Assembly: GCA_015065965.1 (NCBI GenBank)
Contig: SVPH01000009.1
Span: forward strand, 1 to 64,000
Direction of reading: 5' to 3'
Source: Oscillospiraceae bacterium
GTDB lineage: Bacteria > Bacillota > Clostridia > Oscillospirales > Acutalibacteraceae
Length of the DNA stretch: 64,000 bases
The notes beneath the pieces were generated by a model. That model was not told where the DNA came from and made no database searches. It saw only the letters and a program-made list of their open reading frames with translations. This document shows positions 48,762 to 59,003 of the stretch, one piece after another (the stretch's first letter is position 1; every line of letters begins with the position of its first letter). Made by a program: the position numbers and the translations under genes.

Positions 48762-50527
48762 CTGAAAACAAAGGCAAGGTAGTAAGTGTTAACGGTAACC
48801 TTGTATCCGTAAAGTTTGAAGGCAATGTTTCAATGAATGAAATTTGCTATGTTAATGTTGATAATACAAAACTCAAAAGTGAGGTTATCCGTATTCGCGG
48901 AGATATTGCACAGATTCAGGTATATGAAATGACAGGCGGTATAAAATGCGGCGATGATGTGGAGTTCACCGGTGATATGCTCTCCGCTCAACTTGGTCCG
49001 GGCTTGCTTGGTCAGGTTTATGACGGACTTCAGAATCCGCTTCCTGTTTTGGCGGAACAAGCCGGTTGGTTTCTGGAGCGCGGAATTTATGCTGGCGGAT
49101 TGAATTCAGAGAAAAAATGGGAATTTACACCCACTGCCAATATCGGTGATACTTTGCGTGCCGGCGAATATATCGGAACAGTCCCTGAAGGTCCGTTTAC
49201 ACACAAAATTTTTGTTCCCTTTTATCTTCTCGGTAACTACACATTAAAGTCAATAGCAGAGAAAGGCGAATATACCGTTAATGAAACCGTTGCGGTTATA
49301 ACCGATGAACGAGGCAGAGAAATTTCGCTTACTATGTCATTCAAGTGGCCTGTAAAACGTGCGGTAAAATGCTACAGTGAAAGACTTGCACCGATTGAAA
49401 CAATGGAAACAAAGGTACGCCTTATAGACTCATTTTTCCCTGTCGCAAAGGGCGGAACTTACTGCACACCCGGTCCTTTCGGCGCAGGAAAAACAGTTTT
49501 ACAACACACTACATCAAAGTATGCAGACGTTGATATCGTTATCATTGCTGCATGTGGCGAGCGCGCAGGTGAGGTTGTTGAAACTTTAACCGAATTTCCC
49601 GAACTTACCGATCCGAAAACAGGACGTTCGCTTATGGAACGTACCATAATTATTTGTAATACATCCTCCATGCCTGTTGCATCCCGAGAAGCATCGGTTT
49701 ACACCTCGGTAACTCTTGCCGAGTATTACCGTCAGATGGGTCTTAATGTTCTTCTTCTTGCCGATTCAACATCACGCTGGGCGCAAGCGCTTCGTGAGAT
49801 GTCAGGCAGACTTGAGGAAATTCCCGGTGAAGAAGCGTTCCCTGCGTATCTTGAATCATATATTGCTGCTTTCTATGAAAGAGCAGGTTATGTCCGTTTG
49901 CCGGACGGAAGCAAAGGCTCGGTTACAATCGGCGGTACAGTTTCTCCTGCCGGCGGTAACTTTGAAGAACCCGTAACTCAAGCAACGCTCAAGGTTGTTG
50001 GTGCTTTCCACGGTTTGTCCCGTGAACGTTCGGATGCCAGAAAATATCCTGCAATTGACCCGCTTATTTCGTGGTCAAAATATAAGACTGTTACAGATTC
50101 GGCAAAATCTGTTTTCTGTAAAAATATACTTCTTTACGGCGATGAAATCGGCTCAATGATGAAAGTTGTCGGTGAAGAAGGAACAAGTCTTGAGGATTAT
50201 ATTGTTTATCTTAAATCGGAAATGCTTGATTCCGTATATCTTCAGCAGAATTCTTTTGATTTGATTGATGCTAACTGTACAACAGCACGTCAACGCTATG
50301 TTACTGACAAACTGATACATGTTTTGGGCAGTGAATATGCACTTGACAATAAAGATGATGCAAGAATCTTCTTTAACCGCATGCGTCAGAAATTCATCGA
50401 CTGGAATTATACTGAATTTGAAAGCGATGCTTTTGCAAAGACAGAGTCTGAAATAGATTCAATTTATGCAGACGGTCACGGCAAAATAAGCCGTGAAGCG
50501 GAAGCGTTGTTAAAGGGTGGTGTGTGA
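48758..50527 (+). CDS. ntpA: V-type ATPase catalytic subunit A
   Basis: The 589-residue catalytic subunit has a beta-barrel N-terminus (about 1-75), the non-homologous insertion with [26 protein letters not shown] (partly quoted; about 125-150), the Walker A loop [10 protein letters not shown] (about 239-248), [12 protein letters not shown] (catalytic Glu), [20 protein letters not shown] and [13 protein letters not shown]. It hydrolyses or makes ATP on the cytoplasmic head. The stop overlaps the B gene start. Confidence 0.96.
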   Translation: MTENKGKVVSVNGNLVSVKFEGNVSMNEICYVNVDNTKLKSEVIRIRGDIAQIQVYEMTGGIKCGDDVEFTGDMLSAQLGPGLLGQVYDGLQNPLPVLAEQAGWFLERGIYAGGLNSEKKWEFTPTANIGDTLRAGEYIGTVPEGPFTHKIFVPFYLLGNYTLKSIAEKGEYTVNETVAVITDERGREISLTMSFKWPVKRAVKCYSERLAPIETMETKVRLIDSFFPVAKGGTYCTPGPFGAGKTVLQHTTSKYADVDIVIIAACGERAGEVVETLTEFPELTDPKTGRSLMERTIIICNTSSMPVASREASVYTSVTLAEYYRQMGLNVLLLADSTSRWAQALREMSGRLEEIPGEEAFPAYLESYIAAFYERAGYVRLPDGSKGSVTIGGTVSPAGGNFEEPVTQATLKVVGAFHGLSRERSDARKYPAIDPLISWSKYKTVTDSAKSVFCKNILLYGDEIGSMMKVVGEEGTSLEDYIVYLKSEMLDSVYLQQNSFDLIDANCTTARQRYVTDKLIHVLGSEYALDNKDDARIFFNRMRQKFIDWNYTEFESDAFAKTESEIDSIYADGHGKISREAEALLKGGV

Positions 50528-50529
50528 TA

Positions 50530-51825
50530 ATGAATAAAGTTTTTAACAGGATTGAATCCATCACAGGTAACGTTATCACCGTTAAAGCAGAAGGTGTGCG
50601 ATACAATGAACTTGCACAGATAAACACAAGATTCGGCAAATCGCTTGCTCAAGTTAATAAAATCGACGGCGATATTGTTTCACTTCAGGTTTTTGCAGGT
50701 GGTCAGGGTGTTTCAACAGGCGATGAAGTTCGTTTTTTGGGCCGTGAAATGCGTGTTTCATTCAGTGAAGATCTTCTGGGAAGAATTTTTAACGGTTCGG
50801 GTGAACCGAGGGATAAGGGTCCCGCCCTTACAGAAAACATGAAACCTATCGGCGGACCATCCGTAAATCCCACAAAGCGTATTTTGGCAAACCGCATGAT
50901 GAGAACAAACATTCCGATGATTGATATGTTTAACACTCTTGTTGTTTCACAGAAACTTCCCATATTCTCCATTTCGGGCGAACCCTATAACCAACTTCTT
51001 GCACGAATTGCCCTTCAGGCTGAAGCGGATGTTATCGTGCTTGGCGGCATGGGTCTTAAATATGACGATTTTCTCTATTTTAAGGAAGAACTTTCAAATG
51101 GCGGTGCTTTAAGTAAAACAGTTATGTTTATTCATACCGCATCAGATCCTACTGTTGAGTGCATGATGATTCCCGATATGGCTCTGGCTGTTGCGGAGCA
51201 GTTTGCATTGCAGAATAAGGATGTTCTTGTTCTTCTTACCGATATGACCAACTTTGCAGATGCAATGAAAGAAATTGCCATCACTCAGGAACAGGTGCCG
51301 TCAAACCGAGGCTATCCCGGCGACCTTTATTCGCAACTTGCATCACGCTATGAAAAGGCAGTTGACTTTGCAGATTCGGGATCTGTAACCGTTCTTGCAG
51401 TTACAACAATGCCCGGTGATGATGTAACTCACCCTGTTCCTGATAATACAGGTTATATTACAGAAGGACAGTATTATCTTAAAGGCGGTCGTATCGAGCC
51501 TTTTGGTTCGCTTTCGCGACTTAAGCAGAATGTAAACGGCAAAACCCGTAAGGACCACCGAGCGCTCATGGATGCAATGATCCGCATGTATTCTTCTTAT
51601 AAAGAAACATTAGAAAAGAAGAACATGGGTTTTGCAATGACACGCTGGGATGATAAACTGCTCAAATACGGTCAGTTTTTTGAAAACAAACTCATGGATT
51701 TGTCGGTCAATCTTTCTCTTGAAGAAGCGCTTGACCTCGGATGGGAAATTCTTGCAGAGTGTTTTGAAAAGGATGAAACCGGAATCAAATCCGACCTTAC
51801 AGACGAGTTCTGGCCCGTCAGATAA
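50530..51825 (+). CDS. ntpB: V-type ATPase regulatory subunit B
   Basis: The 431-residue non-catalytic subunit starts at ATG 50530 (or GTG 50524, the overlap codon). It has [44 protein letters not shown] (partly quoted) where the Walker A glycine loop of A is replaced, [17 protein letters not shown] and [22 protein letters not shown]. It alternates with A in the A3B3 head. Twelve bases separate it from the D gene. Confidence 0.95.
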   Translation: MNKVFNRIESITGNVITVKAEGVRYNELAQINTRFGKSLAQVNKIDGDIVSLQVFAGGQGVSTGDEVRFLGREMRVSFSEDLLGRIFNGSGEPRDKGPALTENMKPIGGPSVNPTKRILANRMMRTNIPMIDMFNTLVVSQKLPIFSISGEPYNQLLARIALQAEADVIVLGGMGLKYDDFLYFKEELSNGGALSKTVMFIHTASDPTVECMMIPDMALAVAEQFALQNKDVLVLLTDMTNFADAMKEIAITQEQVPSNRGYPGDLYSQLASRYEKAVDFADSGSVTVLAVTTMPGDDVTHPVPDNTGYITEGQYYLKGGRIEPFGSLSRLKQNVNGKTRKDHRALMDAMIRMYSSYKETLEKKNMGFAMTRWDDKLLKYGQFFENKLMDLSVNLSLEEALDLGWEILAECFEKDETGIKSDLTDEFWPVR

Positions 51826-51836
51826 GGAGGATTGAA

Positions 51837-52469
51837 GTGGCAAAAATCAAACTGACTAAGAATGAGTTAAAGATACAGAAGGATGCCCTCAAAATGTATC
51901 GGAGATATTTGCCTACTCTGACACTCAAAAAACAGCAACTCCAGGCTGAAATTCGTACCATTGAATTAAAAGCCGATGCGGTAAGAAAAGAGAGGGAAGA
52001 CCTTGAAAAAGGTTTTGACTCATGGATTGCCGTTTTCAGCGAAACGGATGCTTTCCCCGACGGAATAATTACTGTAACAAATATCCGAAAAGGTTCCGGT
52101 AATATTGCGGGCGTAACGATTCCGGTCTATGAAGGTGCGGATTTCGCACGAGGAGACTATGATTTATATGAAACACCGCTTTGGGTTGATATAGCCGCAA
52201 ATCATATGGAAAAAGCGATGTCGCTTGACCTTGAAGCAGAAGTGTTGGATGAGCAGGTCAGACTTCTTGAACAGGAACTTCGCGCAACCTCACAGAGAGT
52301 TAACCTGTTTGAAAAGGTTAAAATTCCCGAAACAGAGGAAAATATCAAAAAAATATCAATTTATATGGCGGATCAGCAGGTAAGTGCCGTTGTCCGCTCA
52401 AAGATTTCAAAACGCAAAATTGCGGCACGCAATGAAACATCTTCGGAAACGGAGGTGTACTCACTGTGA
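51837..52469 (+). CDS. ntpD: V-type ATPase subunit D (central stalk)
   Basis: The 210-residue protein is mostly two long coiled-coil helices (about 5-65 and 120-180) with LKMYRRYLPTLTLKKQQLQAEI and LEQELRATSQRVNLFEKVKIP, the subunit D signature. It forms the rotating shaft. Start is GTG 51837 with AAGGAGG 6-7 bases upstream. The C-terminus overlaps the I gene start. Confidence 0.92.
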   Translation: MAKIKLTKNELKIQKDALKMYRRYLPTLTLKKQQLQAEIRTIELKADAVRKEREDLEKGFDSWIAVFSETDAFPDGIITVTNIRKGSGNIAGVTIPVYEGADFARGDYDLYETPLWVDIAANHMEKAMSLDLEAEVLDEQVRLLEQELRATSQRVNLFEKVKIPETEENIKKISIYMADQQVSAVVRSKISKRKIAARNETSSETEVYSL

Positions 52470-54388
52470 TTGTGCCTATGAAAAAAGTTTCTCTTATAAT
52501 GAGAGAAGATAAAAAAACCGAAACACTCAAAAAACTTCGTAAACTCGGTATTCTTCACATTGAATCTGTTGAAGGTTCAGGCAAAAAACTTGACGAACTC
52601 AAAGAAAAATCAGCCTTGCTTGAAGGTGCGCTTTTCAGTATTTCGGAAAAGAAAAATAAAAAAATAAAGCAAGAAAACATTGATGCTTCAAATGCAATTA
52701 CCGTTTCAAAAGAAATCGCTGATCTTGAGGATGAGAAAAAACTCTGTTCAGTTGAAAAAATCGCTCTCACCGCAGAACTTGACAGACTTTCGGGCTGGGG
52801 AGAAATTGATCCCGAAATGTTTTGCGTTTTGGCTGAAAAAGGCGTTGATATTTCGCTTTATGAAATGCCGAAATCTGAATATGAAAATTTGGGTGAAAGC
52901 ATAAAAACTTTGTCTTTTGAAAAAACAAAATCTTCCGTAAAATTCCTGCTTATTAAATCGGACCTTGAAGGTGAAAACGAGGTGATTGATTTATTGAAGG
53001 CATACAGGATTGATATGCCTGCAGCATCAATTACCCAAATGAGGCAGAAAATTGAAGACTTGAATAATCGAATCAAAGAGATTGATGAAAAAATTTCTTC
53101 ATTTTCAGGCTGTGCTGAAAGTATTAAAAAAGCAATCAAGGCCTGTGAAAAAGAGATTGAGTTTGAGATTTATGCAACCGGTATGGCAAACGAAAGTCTG
53201 TCTGAAAACGGAAAATCAGTTTCTTACTTCGTTGGGTATGTTGAAGAAGAAAATCTTGAATGTCTAAAAAAGACGGCAAAAGAGAACTCGTGGGGTCTTC
53301 TTGTTGAAGAACCTACAGAAGAAGATAATGTACCTACCAAACTGAAAAACAATAGGTTTGTAAGTCTTATATATCCGCTTACTGACTTCCTCGGCACAGT
53401 TCCCGGTTATTTTGAATATGATATCTCGGGTTGGTTCCTTGGATTTATTCTCATTTTCTTCGGAATTATCTTTGGCGACGGAGGTTACGGTCTGCTGATT
53501 TGTGCAGTAACGGGAATTATGATTGCAAAATCGTTTGCAACAAAAAAGAAAGTTTCTCCCGCATTTCTGCTTATCGGACTTTTCGGTTTGTCAACTATTC
53601 TTTGGGGAACTCTGACCTGCACATGGTTTGGTCTTTCCCCCGAACAATTGCCTGAATGGCTTCAAAAACTTTCGATACCCGTTATTTCTAATGTCTATGC
53701 CGACAGAATATGGTATCCGCCGTGGACAAACGGTGAATACGGACTTACAACTGCACAGAATCTGCAGATATTCTGCTTCTCACTGGCTCTTGTTCAACTT
53801 ACTGTGGCTCATATCAAGGTTGCTGTACGGAACAAAAAATCAATCAAAATTCTCGGTGATATCGGTTCAATAATGCAACTGGTCGGTATTTTTTATGTAG
53901 TGCTCAGTTTTGTTGTAAATGCTGAAGTGTTCAGTTTCGGACTGGTGATAGGCGGTGTTCCTGTCGGTACGGTTGCTCTTGTGCTTGTTATTGCGGGCTT
54001 TGTTTTGAGTTTCGTATTTTCAAACTACGAGGGAAATATCGTTAAATCAATACTTTCGAGTCTCAAAAACATTGTTTCTGTTTTGCTTGGTGTTGTAAAT
54101 GTATTTTCCGACATAGTTTCGTATATACGTCTTTGGGCTGTCGGTCTTGCAGGTGCGGCAATATCCGCAACAGTCAACGAACTTGCAGGTCCGTTACTCG
54201 GCAACTTTATGTTTATGATTATTGCGGTTGTGCTTCTTGTGTTCGGCCACGGACTTAATATGATACTTAATGTTTTGTCGGTTATTGTTCACGGAATAAG
54301 ACTCAACACATTGGAGTTTTCATCGCATCTTGATATGTCCTGGAGCGGACATAAATTCAAACCCTTTGAAGAACAAATTGAAAATTAA
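52466..54388 (+). CDS. ntpI: V-type ATPase subunit I (stator membrane subunit a-like)
   Basis: The 640-residue protein has a cytoplasmic N-terminal half (about 1-310, coiled-coil arms) and seven to eight C-terminal membrane helices (from about 320: FLGFILIFFGIIFGDGGYGLL; then SIMQLVGIFYVVLSFVVNAEVF). SYIRLWAVGLAGAAI carries the conserved Arg that faces the K ring. It forms the ion half-channels. Start GTG 52466 (GGAGGTG at 52450-52456); ATG 52478 is the alternative. Confidence 0.93.
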   Translation: MIVPMKKVSLIMREDKKTETLKKLRKLGILHIESVEGSGKKLDELKEKSALLEGALFSISEKKNKKIKQENIDASNAITVSKEIADLEDEKKLCSVEKIALTAELDRLSGWGEIDPEMFCVLAEKGVDISLYEMPKSEYENLGESIKTLSFEKTKSSVKFLLIKSDLEGENEVIDLLKAYRIDMPAASITQMRQKIEDLNNRIKEIDEKISSFSGCAESIKKAIKACEKEIEFEIYATGMANESLSENGKSVSYFVGYVEEENLECLKKTAKENSWGLLVEEPTEEDNVPTKLKNNRFVSLIYPLTDFLGTVPGYFEYDISGWFLGFILIFFGIIFGDGGYGLLICAVTGIMIAKSFATKKKVSPAFLLIGLFGLSTILWGTLTCTWFGLSPEQLPEWLQKLSIPVISNVYADRIWYPPWTNGEYGLTTAQNLQIFCFSLALVQLTVAHIKVAVRNKKSIKILGDIGSIMQLVGIFYVVLSFVVNAEVFSFGLVIGGVPVGTVALVLVIAGFVLSFVFSNYEGNIVKSILSSLKNIVSVLLGVVNVFSDIVSYIRLWAVGLAGAAISATVNELAGPLLGNFMFMIIAVVLLVFGHGLNMILNVLSVIVHGIRLNTLEFSSHLDMSWSGHKFKPFEEQIEN

Positions 54389-54399
54389 GGAGAATTATT

Positions 54400-54825
54400 A
54401 TGAATTTAGGATTATTAGCAACAGCGTTGGCAATGGGTATTGCCGCAACAGGTTCTGCAATCGGTATCGGTATTGCGGGTCAGGCATCAATCGGCGCATG
54501 GAAAAAGTGTTATATGAGCAATAAAGCGGCACCGTTCATTCTTACCGTTTTTGCAGGTGCACCTCTTACCCAAACAATCTACGGTTTCCTTCTTATGCAG
54601 CAGATGAGTTCATCTGACGCAGACCCTGCATTCCTTTTCGGTCTCGGAATTGCATCGGGCGTTGCTATGGCAGTTTCGGCTGTTGTTCAAGGCAAAGCCG
54701 GTGCAGCCGGTGCAGACGCTCTTGCTGAAACAGGTAAAGGCTTTTCGCAGTATATTACAGTTGTTGGTCTTTGTGAAACAGTCGCACTCTTCGCCCTTGT
54801 TTTCAGCATGGTTGCTCTCGGATAA
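54400..54825 (+). CDS. ntpK: V-type ATPase subunit K (rotor ring), Na+-type ligand set
   Basis: The 141-residue proteolipid has four membrane helices in two hairpins, as a duplicated c-type subunit. Residues matching the Na+ site of Enterococcus hirae NtpK are present: Thr57-Gln58 in APLTQTIYGF, Tyr61 in the same block, Gln97 in AVVQGKAGAAG and the essential Glu126 in GLCETVALF. One carboxylate per two hairpins is typical of V-type rings. It is the last gene, followed by a terminator. Ion specificity is inferred from ligands. Confidence 0.93.
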   Translation: MNLGLLATALAMGIAATGSAIGIGIAGQASIGAWKKCYMSNKAAPFILTVFAGAPLTQTIYGFLLMQQMSSSDADPAFLFGLGIASGVAMAVSAVVQGKAGAAGADALAETGKGFSQYITVVGLCETVALFALVFSMVALG

Positions 54826-54845
54826 GTAATTTAATATAAAAAGAT

Positions 54846-54887
54846 AAACCAGGTGCATCGGGAATAACCCTGTTGCACCTGGTTTTT
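54846..54887 (+). terminator. V-ATPase operon terminator
   Basis: AAACCAGGTGCA (54846-54857) pairs with TGCACCTGGTTT (54874-54885), T run follows; about 20 bases after the ntpK stop. Confidence 0.92.
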
Positions 54888-54932
54888 ATTGTGATAAAAA
54901 TCTAAAGTAAAATCTAATGATTTATTATAATA

Positions 54933-55826
54933 TTAAAGTCCTGTTTTTTCGTTAATATACTTTCTTGCCATGCAAGCGTATTCATAGGGATTGGCCTTTG
55001 CAGGATCTTGTTCTGCTTCAACAACAACCCAGCCTTCGTATCCTGCTTCGTCAAGAATATCAAATACGGGTGTGAAATCAAAGTCGCCGTCACCGGGAAC
55101 TGTGAATGCACCTGCTCTTACACAGTCAAGGAAACTCCAGCCCTTTTCTTTACCCTCGTTGATTACATCCTGACGGATGCTCTTGAGGTGAACATGTTTA
55201 ACACGGTTAACATATTTTTTGAGAACACCGATTGCATCTTCGCCGGAGAATGAAAGGTGACCGGTATCATAAAGGAGATAAACAAGGTCAGGATCGGTGA
55301 TTTCCATGAGTTTGTCAATTTCTTCCTCTGTCTGAACGCCTGTTCCCATATGATGATGAACGGTGAAATACATGCCTTTTTCTTTTGCAAGTCTGCCCAT
55401 TTCGTTAAAGCCTTTTGCAATAAGTGCCCACTGTTCATCAGTGTAAACAGGTTTGTCTCCAAATATGCTCAGAGCCTTGCCTTGAATGGAGTTGCCCTGT
55501 TCGGATGCACCGATAACCTTTGCGCCGAGTGCATGAAGAAAATCTCTGTGCTTGATAAAAGCCTCGATTGTTGCCTCGTAACCGTCTGAAAGAAGAAGTG
55601 ATGAAAACCATGCATTGCAGATTCTTAAACCTCTTACATCGAGTTTGTGCTTGAGTGTTTCAACATCCTTGGGGTATTTATTGCCGATTTCGCTGCCTTT
55701 AAAGCCGCTGAGTGCCATTTCACTTACGCACTGCTCAAAGGTGTTTTCTGCACCAAGGTCAGGCAGATCGTCATTTGTCCAAGCGATAGGTGCTATCGCA
55801 AGGCTTACTTTTTCTTTGTTAAGCAT
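54933..55826 (-). CDS. iolE: Inosose dehydratase
   Basis: The 297-residue TIM-barrel (xylose isomerase-like AP-endonuclease fold) protein has [17 protein letters not shown] (about 8-24), [50 protein letters not shown] and VVVEAEQDP. These match IolE, which dehydrates scyllo-inosose to a diketo cyclohexane. ATG 55826 has GGAGG at 55835-55839. It follows iolD, with the ribosome site inside the iolD tail. Confidence 0.9.
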   Translation of the reverse strand: MLNKEKVSLAIAPIAWTNDDLPDLGAENTFEQCVSEMALSGFKGSEIGNKYPKDVETLKHKLDVRGLRICNAWFSSLLLSDGYEATIEAFIKHRDFLHALGAKVIGASEQGNSIQGKALSIFGDKPVYTDEQWALIAKGFNEMGRLAKEKGMYFTVHHHMGTGVQTEEEIDKLMEITDPDLVYLLYDTGHLSFSGEDAIGVLKKYVNRVKHVHLKSIRQDVINEGKEKGWSFLDCVRAGAFTVPGDGDFDFTPVFDILDEAGYEGWVVVEAEQDPAKANPYEYACMARKYINEKTGL

Positions 55827-55843
55827 ATATTTTGCCTCCGATA

Positions 55844-57700
55844 TCAATAAAGTCTTGCTTTTTCTATGTTTGCCTGCATATCTTCATATGCAGCCTGAAC
55901 AGTTTCACTGGTTGATACCTCGGCAACGCCGACTCTCCACCAAGCGTCATAACCGTCACTCATGCTGCCGTGAACAACTTTGATGTCAAACAAGCAGGGG
56001 ACAGTCTGTTCTTTTGAATCCTTGATTGCTTCACGAAGTTCAGCAACATTTGTAACTCTGTATGCTTTGCAGCCGTAACCCTCTGCTATCTTTGCAAAGT
56101 CAATGGGAACGATTGCACCGTCAAGCATACCTGTAAGGGGATTCCTTGCCTGGAATCTTGTGCCGAATGTATCGGTGCCCTGATTGTTCTGAAGGTTTTC
56201 AATGCATCCCCAGCCTGAGTTATCAAAAAGCATAACATTAATCTTAGTGCCTTCCATAACTGCGGTGTAAAGTTCACTGTGAAGCATTAGGAAACTGCCG
56301 TCACCAACCATAGTGTAAACTTCTCTGTCAGGCTCCGCAAGTTTTGCGCCGAGAGCGCCGCAGATTTCATAACCCATGCAGGAAAAACCGTATTCCATGT
56401 GATATGTTTTGGGAACTGATGAACGCCAGAGTCGCTGCATGCAACCGGGGAGACTTCCCGATGAACCGATGGCAATAGATTTTTTATCTATTAATCTGTT
56501 AATTTCGCCGAGAGCCCTTGTCTGTGAAAGACCTTCTTTAAGGTGAACACTGTAGCAGCGATCAACCTCAGCGATGTATTCTTCTTTGATTTGTGCAAGT
56601 TCGCTGCTGTCCCAATTTGAATAGTATTCTTTAACTGAAAGTGCTCCCATTATGTCAAGTAATGCGGTTTTTGCATCGGCAATTACTGCGGTTGCGTCCA
56701 TTTTAAATGCATCAAATGAACACACATTAATTGAAAGCATTTTTACGTTTGGATTGTGAAATCCCCATTTTGATGCGGTTGTGAAGTCTGTGAGGCGTGT
56801 GCCGACTGCGATAACAAGATCAGCCTGCTTTGCAACAGCGTTTGCTGCGGGACCGCCTGTTACACCGATACCACCCATGTTAAGCGGTAAATCCCAGCGG
56901 ATATTGCCTTTACCTGCTTGTGTTTCGCCAATGGGAATGTTAAATTTCTCGGCGAAGAACTGTGCGGTTTCCCATGCTTCGGAATATGTAACGCCGCCGC
57001 CTACAACAAGAAGCGGTTTTTCACTGCGCATGATAGCGTTAACTGCTGCGTCAATTTCACGCTGAGTAGGTGAGCGTCTGTCAAGATACCATACTCTCTT
57101 TTTAAGAAAATAATCGGGGTAATCAAATGCTTCGCCCTCAACATCCTGAGGCATTGCAAGGCAAACTGCGCCTGTCTCGGCAGGATCCGTAAGTACACGC
57201 ATAGCATTAAGGCAGGCAGTCATAAGCTGTTCGGGTCTTGATATTCTGTCCCAATATCTGCAAACAGCCTTGAATGCGTCGTTAGCGGTAACGGTGTAGT
57301 TTGTGGGCTGTTCAATTTGCTGAAGAACAGGATCGGGCTGGCGGCACGCAAAGGTGTCACCGGGAAGAAGGAGCAGGGGAATGCGGTTAGCGGTTGCAGT
57401 ACCTGCTGCAGTTACCATGTTAAGTGCACCGGGACCGATTGACGATGTACATGCAATAATCTGACGGCGGTTTTTCTGCTTTGCAAATGCAATTGCGGCG
57501 TGTGCCATGCCTTGCTCGTTATGACCCTGATAGAATTTAAGATTATGGCCGCCCTGTTCAAGTGCCTGACCGATGCCTACAACGCAGCCGTGGCCGAAAA
57601 TGCCGAAAATTCCGTCAACAAATTTTGTTTCAACTCCGTCAAAACTGATATACTGATTATCAAGGAATTTGACAAGAGCCTGTGACATAGTGAGTTTCAT
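55844..57700 (-). CDS. iolD: 3D-trihydroxycyclohexane-1,2-dione acylhydrolase
   Basis: The 618-residue thiamine-diphosphate enzyme has the N-terminal TPP-binding pyrimidine domain with [17 protein letters not shown] and a conserved Glu/Gln-Gly region, and [20 protein letters not shown]. The C-terminal pyrophosphate domain has [18 protein letters not shown] (GDGS). It hydrolyses the ring of the IolE product. It ends just before iolE and follows iolB by 18 bp. The order of transcription is iolB, iolD, iolE. Confidence 0.93.
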   Translation of the reverse strand: MKLTMSQALVKFLDNQYISFDGVETKFVDGIFGIFGHGCVVGIGQALEQGGHNLKFYQGHNEQGMAHAAIAFAKQKNRRQIIACTSSIGPGALNMVTAAGTATANRIPLLLLPGDTFACRQPDPVLQQIEQPTNYTVTANDAFKAVCRYWDRISRPEQLMTACLNAMRVLTDPAETGAVCLAMPQDVEGEAFDYPDYFLKKRVWYLDRRSPTQREIDAAVNAIMRSEKPLLVVGGGVTYSEAWETAQFFAEKFNIPIGETQAGKGNIRWDLPLNMGGIGVTGGPAANAVAKQADLVIAVGTRLTDFTTASKWGFHNPNVKMLSINVCSFDAFKMDATAVIADAKTALLDIMGALSVKEYYSNWDSSELAQIKEEYIAEVDRCYSVHLKEGLSQTRALGEINRLIDKKSIAIGSSGSLPGCMQRLWRSSVPKTYHMEYGFSCMGYEICGALGAKLAEPDREVYTMVGDGSFLMLHSELYTAVMEGTKINVMLFDNSGWGCIENLQNNQGTDTFGTRFQARNPLTGMLDGAIVPIDFAKIAEGYGCKAYRVTNVAELREAIKDSKEQTVPCLFDIKVVHGSMSDGYDAWWRVGVAEVSTSETVQAAYEDMQANIEKARLY

Positions 57701-57718
57701 ATATTTTCTCCTTATATC

Positions 57719-58519
57719 TTATTTAATCGGCGGCCACATATCCGCCTCTTTTTCGCTGTCTGTTACCCAAAGATGTTCGTCAACAAAAGTAGGTGTAATG
57801 TAAGGATTACCGTCAAGATGCCTGATTACCCAAAGGTACCAGAGTGCATAACCGGGTGCTGTGGTTTGAGGATGGGTTTCAAGTTCGGTAATGAAAACAG
57901 TTGAATTTTGATGCGTTTTTACAACATCCTCACCGAGTTCTGCAAAGCCGTAGCCGTTTTCGGGAAGAAATTTATAAAAATAAATTTCAGGCTGAGGATG
58001 CCAGTGAGGAGGATAACTTGACCATTTTCCCGGGAAACCGATAACCTCGCCGACAACAAGGTTTGAATACGGTGCGTTTGAGTAGTCAAACACAGTGCGG
58101 ACTATTCTTGTTGACGCTTCTCTCATCGTGCCGGCGCCTCTGTTTTCATTTCTGCATTCCTCGGGAGTATAAAGTTTTGAGGGGAAAGTGCGTTCGTTTT
58201 CTGTTCTTTGAATAACTATTTCAACATCTCCTGCTGCCTTGAATGTTACTTTTACATCATTTGCAACATGAAGCACCCAAGGACAGTAATCAAAACAATT
58301 GGGTCTGTTAACACTTACACTGTTGTTTTCCCATTCAAATGTCATTTCACCGCTGATGAGGAGATATGCCCTTTCAAGATGCTGTTCTTCGCTGAAAACA
58401 TCGCCCGCTTTGAGTTTAAGGATGCCGAAATCCATAAGGCTGTTATGAATTTTATCATCAATTGTTGTGATTTCATGATAGCCGTAATCATAATTCTGCG
58501 GACCTCTTATATGTTTCAT
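57719..58519 (-). CDS. iolB: 5-deoxy-glucuronate isomerase
   Basis: The 266-residue bicupin has metal ligands in HWHPQPEIYFYKF (His-x-His and Glu) and SYPPHWHPQ, with TTAPGYALWYLWVIRHL near the C-terminus. It converts 5-deoxy-glucuronate to 5-dehydro-2-deoxygluconate. It is the first gene of the operon. The kinase iolC, aldolase iolJ and dehydrogenase iolG are not adjacent, although two Gfo/Idh/MocA genes occur in this window. AAAGGATG precedes the ATG. Confidence 0.93.
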   Translation of the reverse strand: MKHIRGPQNYDYGYHEITTIDDKIHNSLMDFGILKLKAGDVFSEEQHLERAYLLISGEMTFEWENNSVSVNRPNCFDYCPWVLHVANDVKVTFKAAGDVEIVIQRTENERTFPSKLYTPEECRNENRGAGTMREASTRIVRTVFDYSNAPYSNLVVGEVIGFPGKWSSYPPHWHPQPEIYFYKFLPENGYGFAELGEDVVKTHQNSTVFITELETHPQTTAPGYALWYLWVIRHLDGNPYITPTFVDEHLWVTDSEKEADMWPPIK

Positions 58520-58580
58520 ATTTCATCCTTTCTGAGGCAAAATAACCTCATAATGATTTGATTTATATATATTTATCTTA

Positions 58581-58609
58581 ATTATATACTATATATAGTG
58601 ACTTTTCAA
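58581..58609 (-). promoter_or_regulatory. iol promoter with palindrome between -35 and -10
   Basis: Minus-strand -35 TTGAAA (58609-58604), 17-bp spacer, -10 TATAAT (58586-58581). Within the spacer lies the perfect 12-bp palindrome ACTATATATAGT (58588-58599), a good place for a repressor. A small hairpin GAGG/CCTC lies in the leader. Confidence 0.72.
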
Positions 58610-58663
58610 GCAATTTAAATTAAATAGAATTGAGAAAATGTGAAAATTTTTTTGAAAAAGGTA

Positions 58664-58692
58664 TTGACAATATCAAACAAATGATATATTAT
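58664..58692 (+). promoter_or_regulatory. tRNA-Lys promoter
   Basis: -35 TTGACA (58664-58669), 17-bp spacer, -10 TATTAT (58687-58692), about 27 bases before the tRNA start. Confidence 0.85.
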
Positions 58693-58725
58693 ATTGGAGT
58701 TGCAAAAAGCAACACAACTGAATAT

Positions 58726-58801
58726 GATCCATTAGCTCAGTCGGTAGAGCACTTGACTTTTAATCAAGGTGTCCGGAGTTCGAATCTCCGATGGATCACC
58801 A
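58726..58801 (+). tRNA. tRNA-Lys (UUU), CCA encoded
   Basis: The 76-nt cloverleaf has a 7-bp acceptor stem GATCCAT/ATGGATC, D-arm AGCTCAGTCGGTAGAGC, anticodon loop CTTTTAA with anticodon TTT in stem TTGA/TCAA, T-arm CCGGAGTTCGAATCTCCG and encoded CCA. A terminator hairpin follows directly. Confidence 0.97.
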
Positions 58802-58851
58802 AGAAAAGCAGTACGCAACAGCGTGCTGCTTTTGTTTATTGTTCGGAGATT
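58785..58851 (+). repeat. 67-bp direct repeat, copy 1 (tRNA 3' end plus terminator)
   Basis: Starts in the T-arm of tRNA-Lys (TCTCCGATGGATC...) and runs through the terminator to TTCGGAGATT. It is identical over 67 bases to 58937-59003. The first 17 bases are the 3' end of the tRNA gene, as in attachment sites of tRNA-targeting elements. Confidence 0.95.
58804..58835 (+). terminator. tRNA-Lys terminator
   Basis: AAAAGCAG (58804-58811) pairs with CTGCTTTT (58826-58833), with inner ACGC/GCGT. A wider inverted repeat (TCGAATCTCCG with CGGAGATTCGA at about 58844-58854) embraces the tRNA 3' end and this hairpin. Confidence 0.9.
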
Positions 58852-58936
58852 CGAGCGACATAGTCCGTGTGCGGCGGTACGCCTTGGCGGAGCCGCACGG
58901 ACAAAAAAACGAACTCACGACAGTGAAACTGTCGGG

Positions 58937-59003
58937 TCTCCGATGGATCACCAAGAAAAGCAGTACGCAACAGCGTGCTGCTTTTGTTTATTGTTCGGAG
59001 ATT
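58937..59003 (+). repeat. 67-bp direct repeat, copy 2
   Basis: Exact copy of 58785-58851, 152 bp downstream, without the rest of the tRNA. Between the copies (58852-58936) lie two further hairpins: GTCCGTG...CACGGAC (about 58863-58903) and CGACAGT-GAA-ACTGTCG (58918-58934). It could be an att scar or a remnant of a duplicated tRNA gene. Confidence 0.95.
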
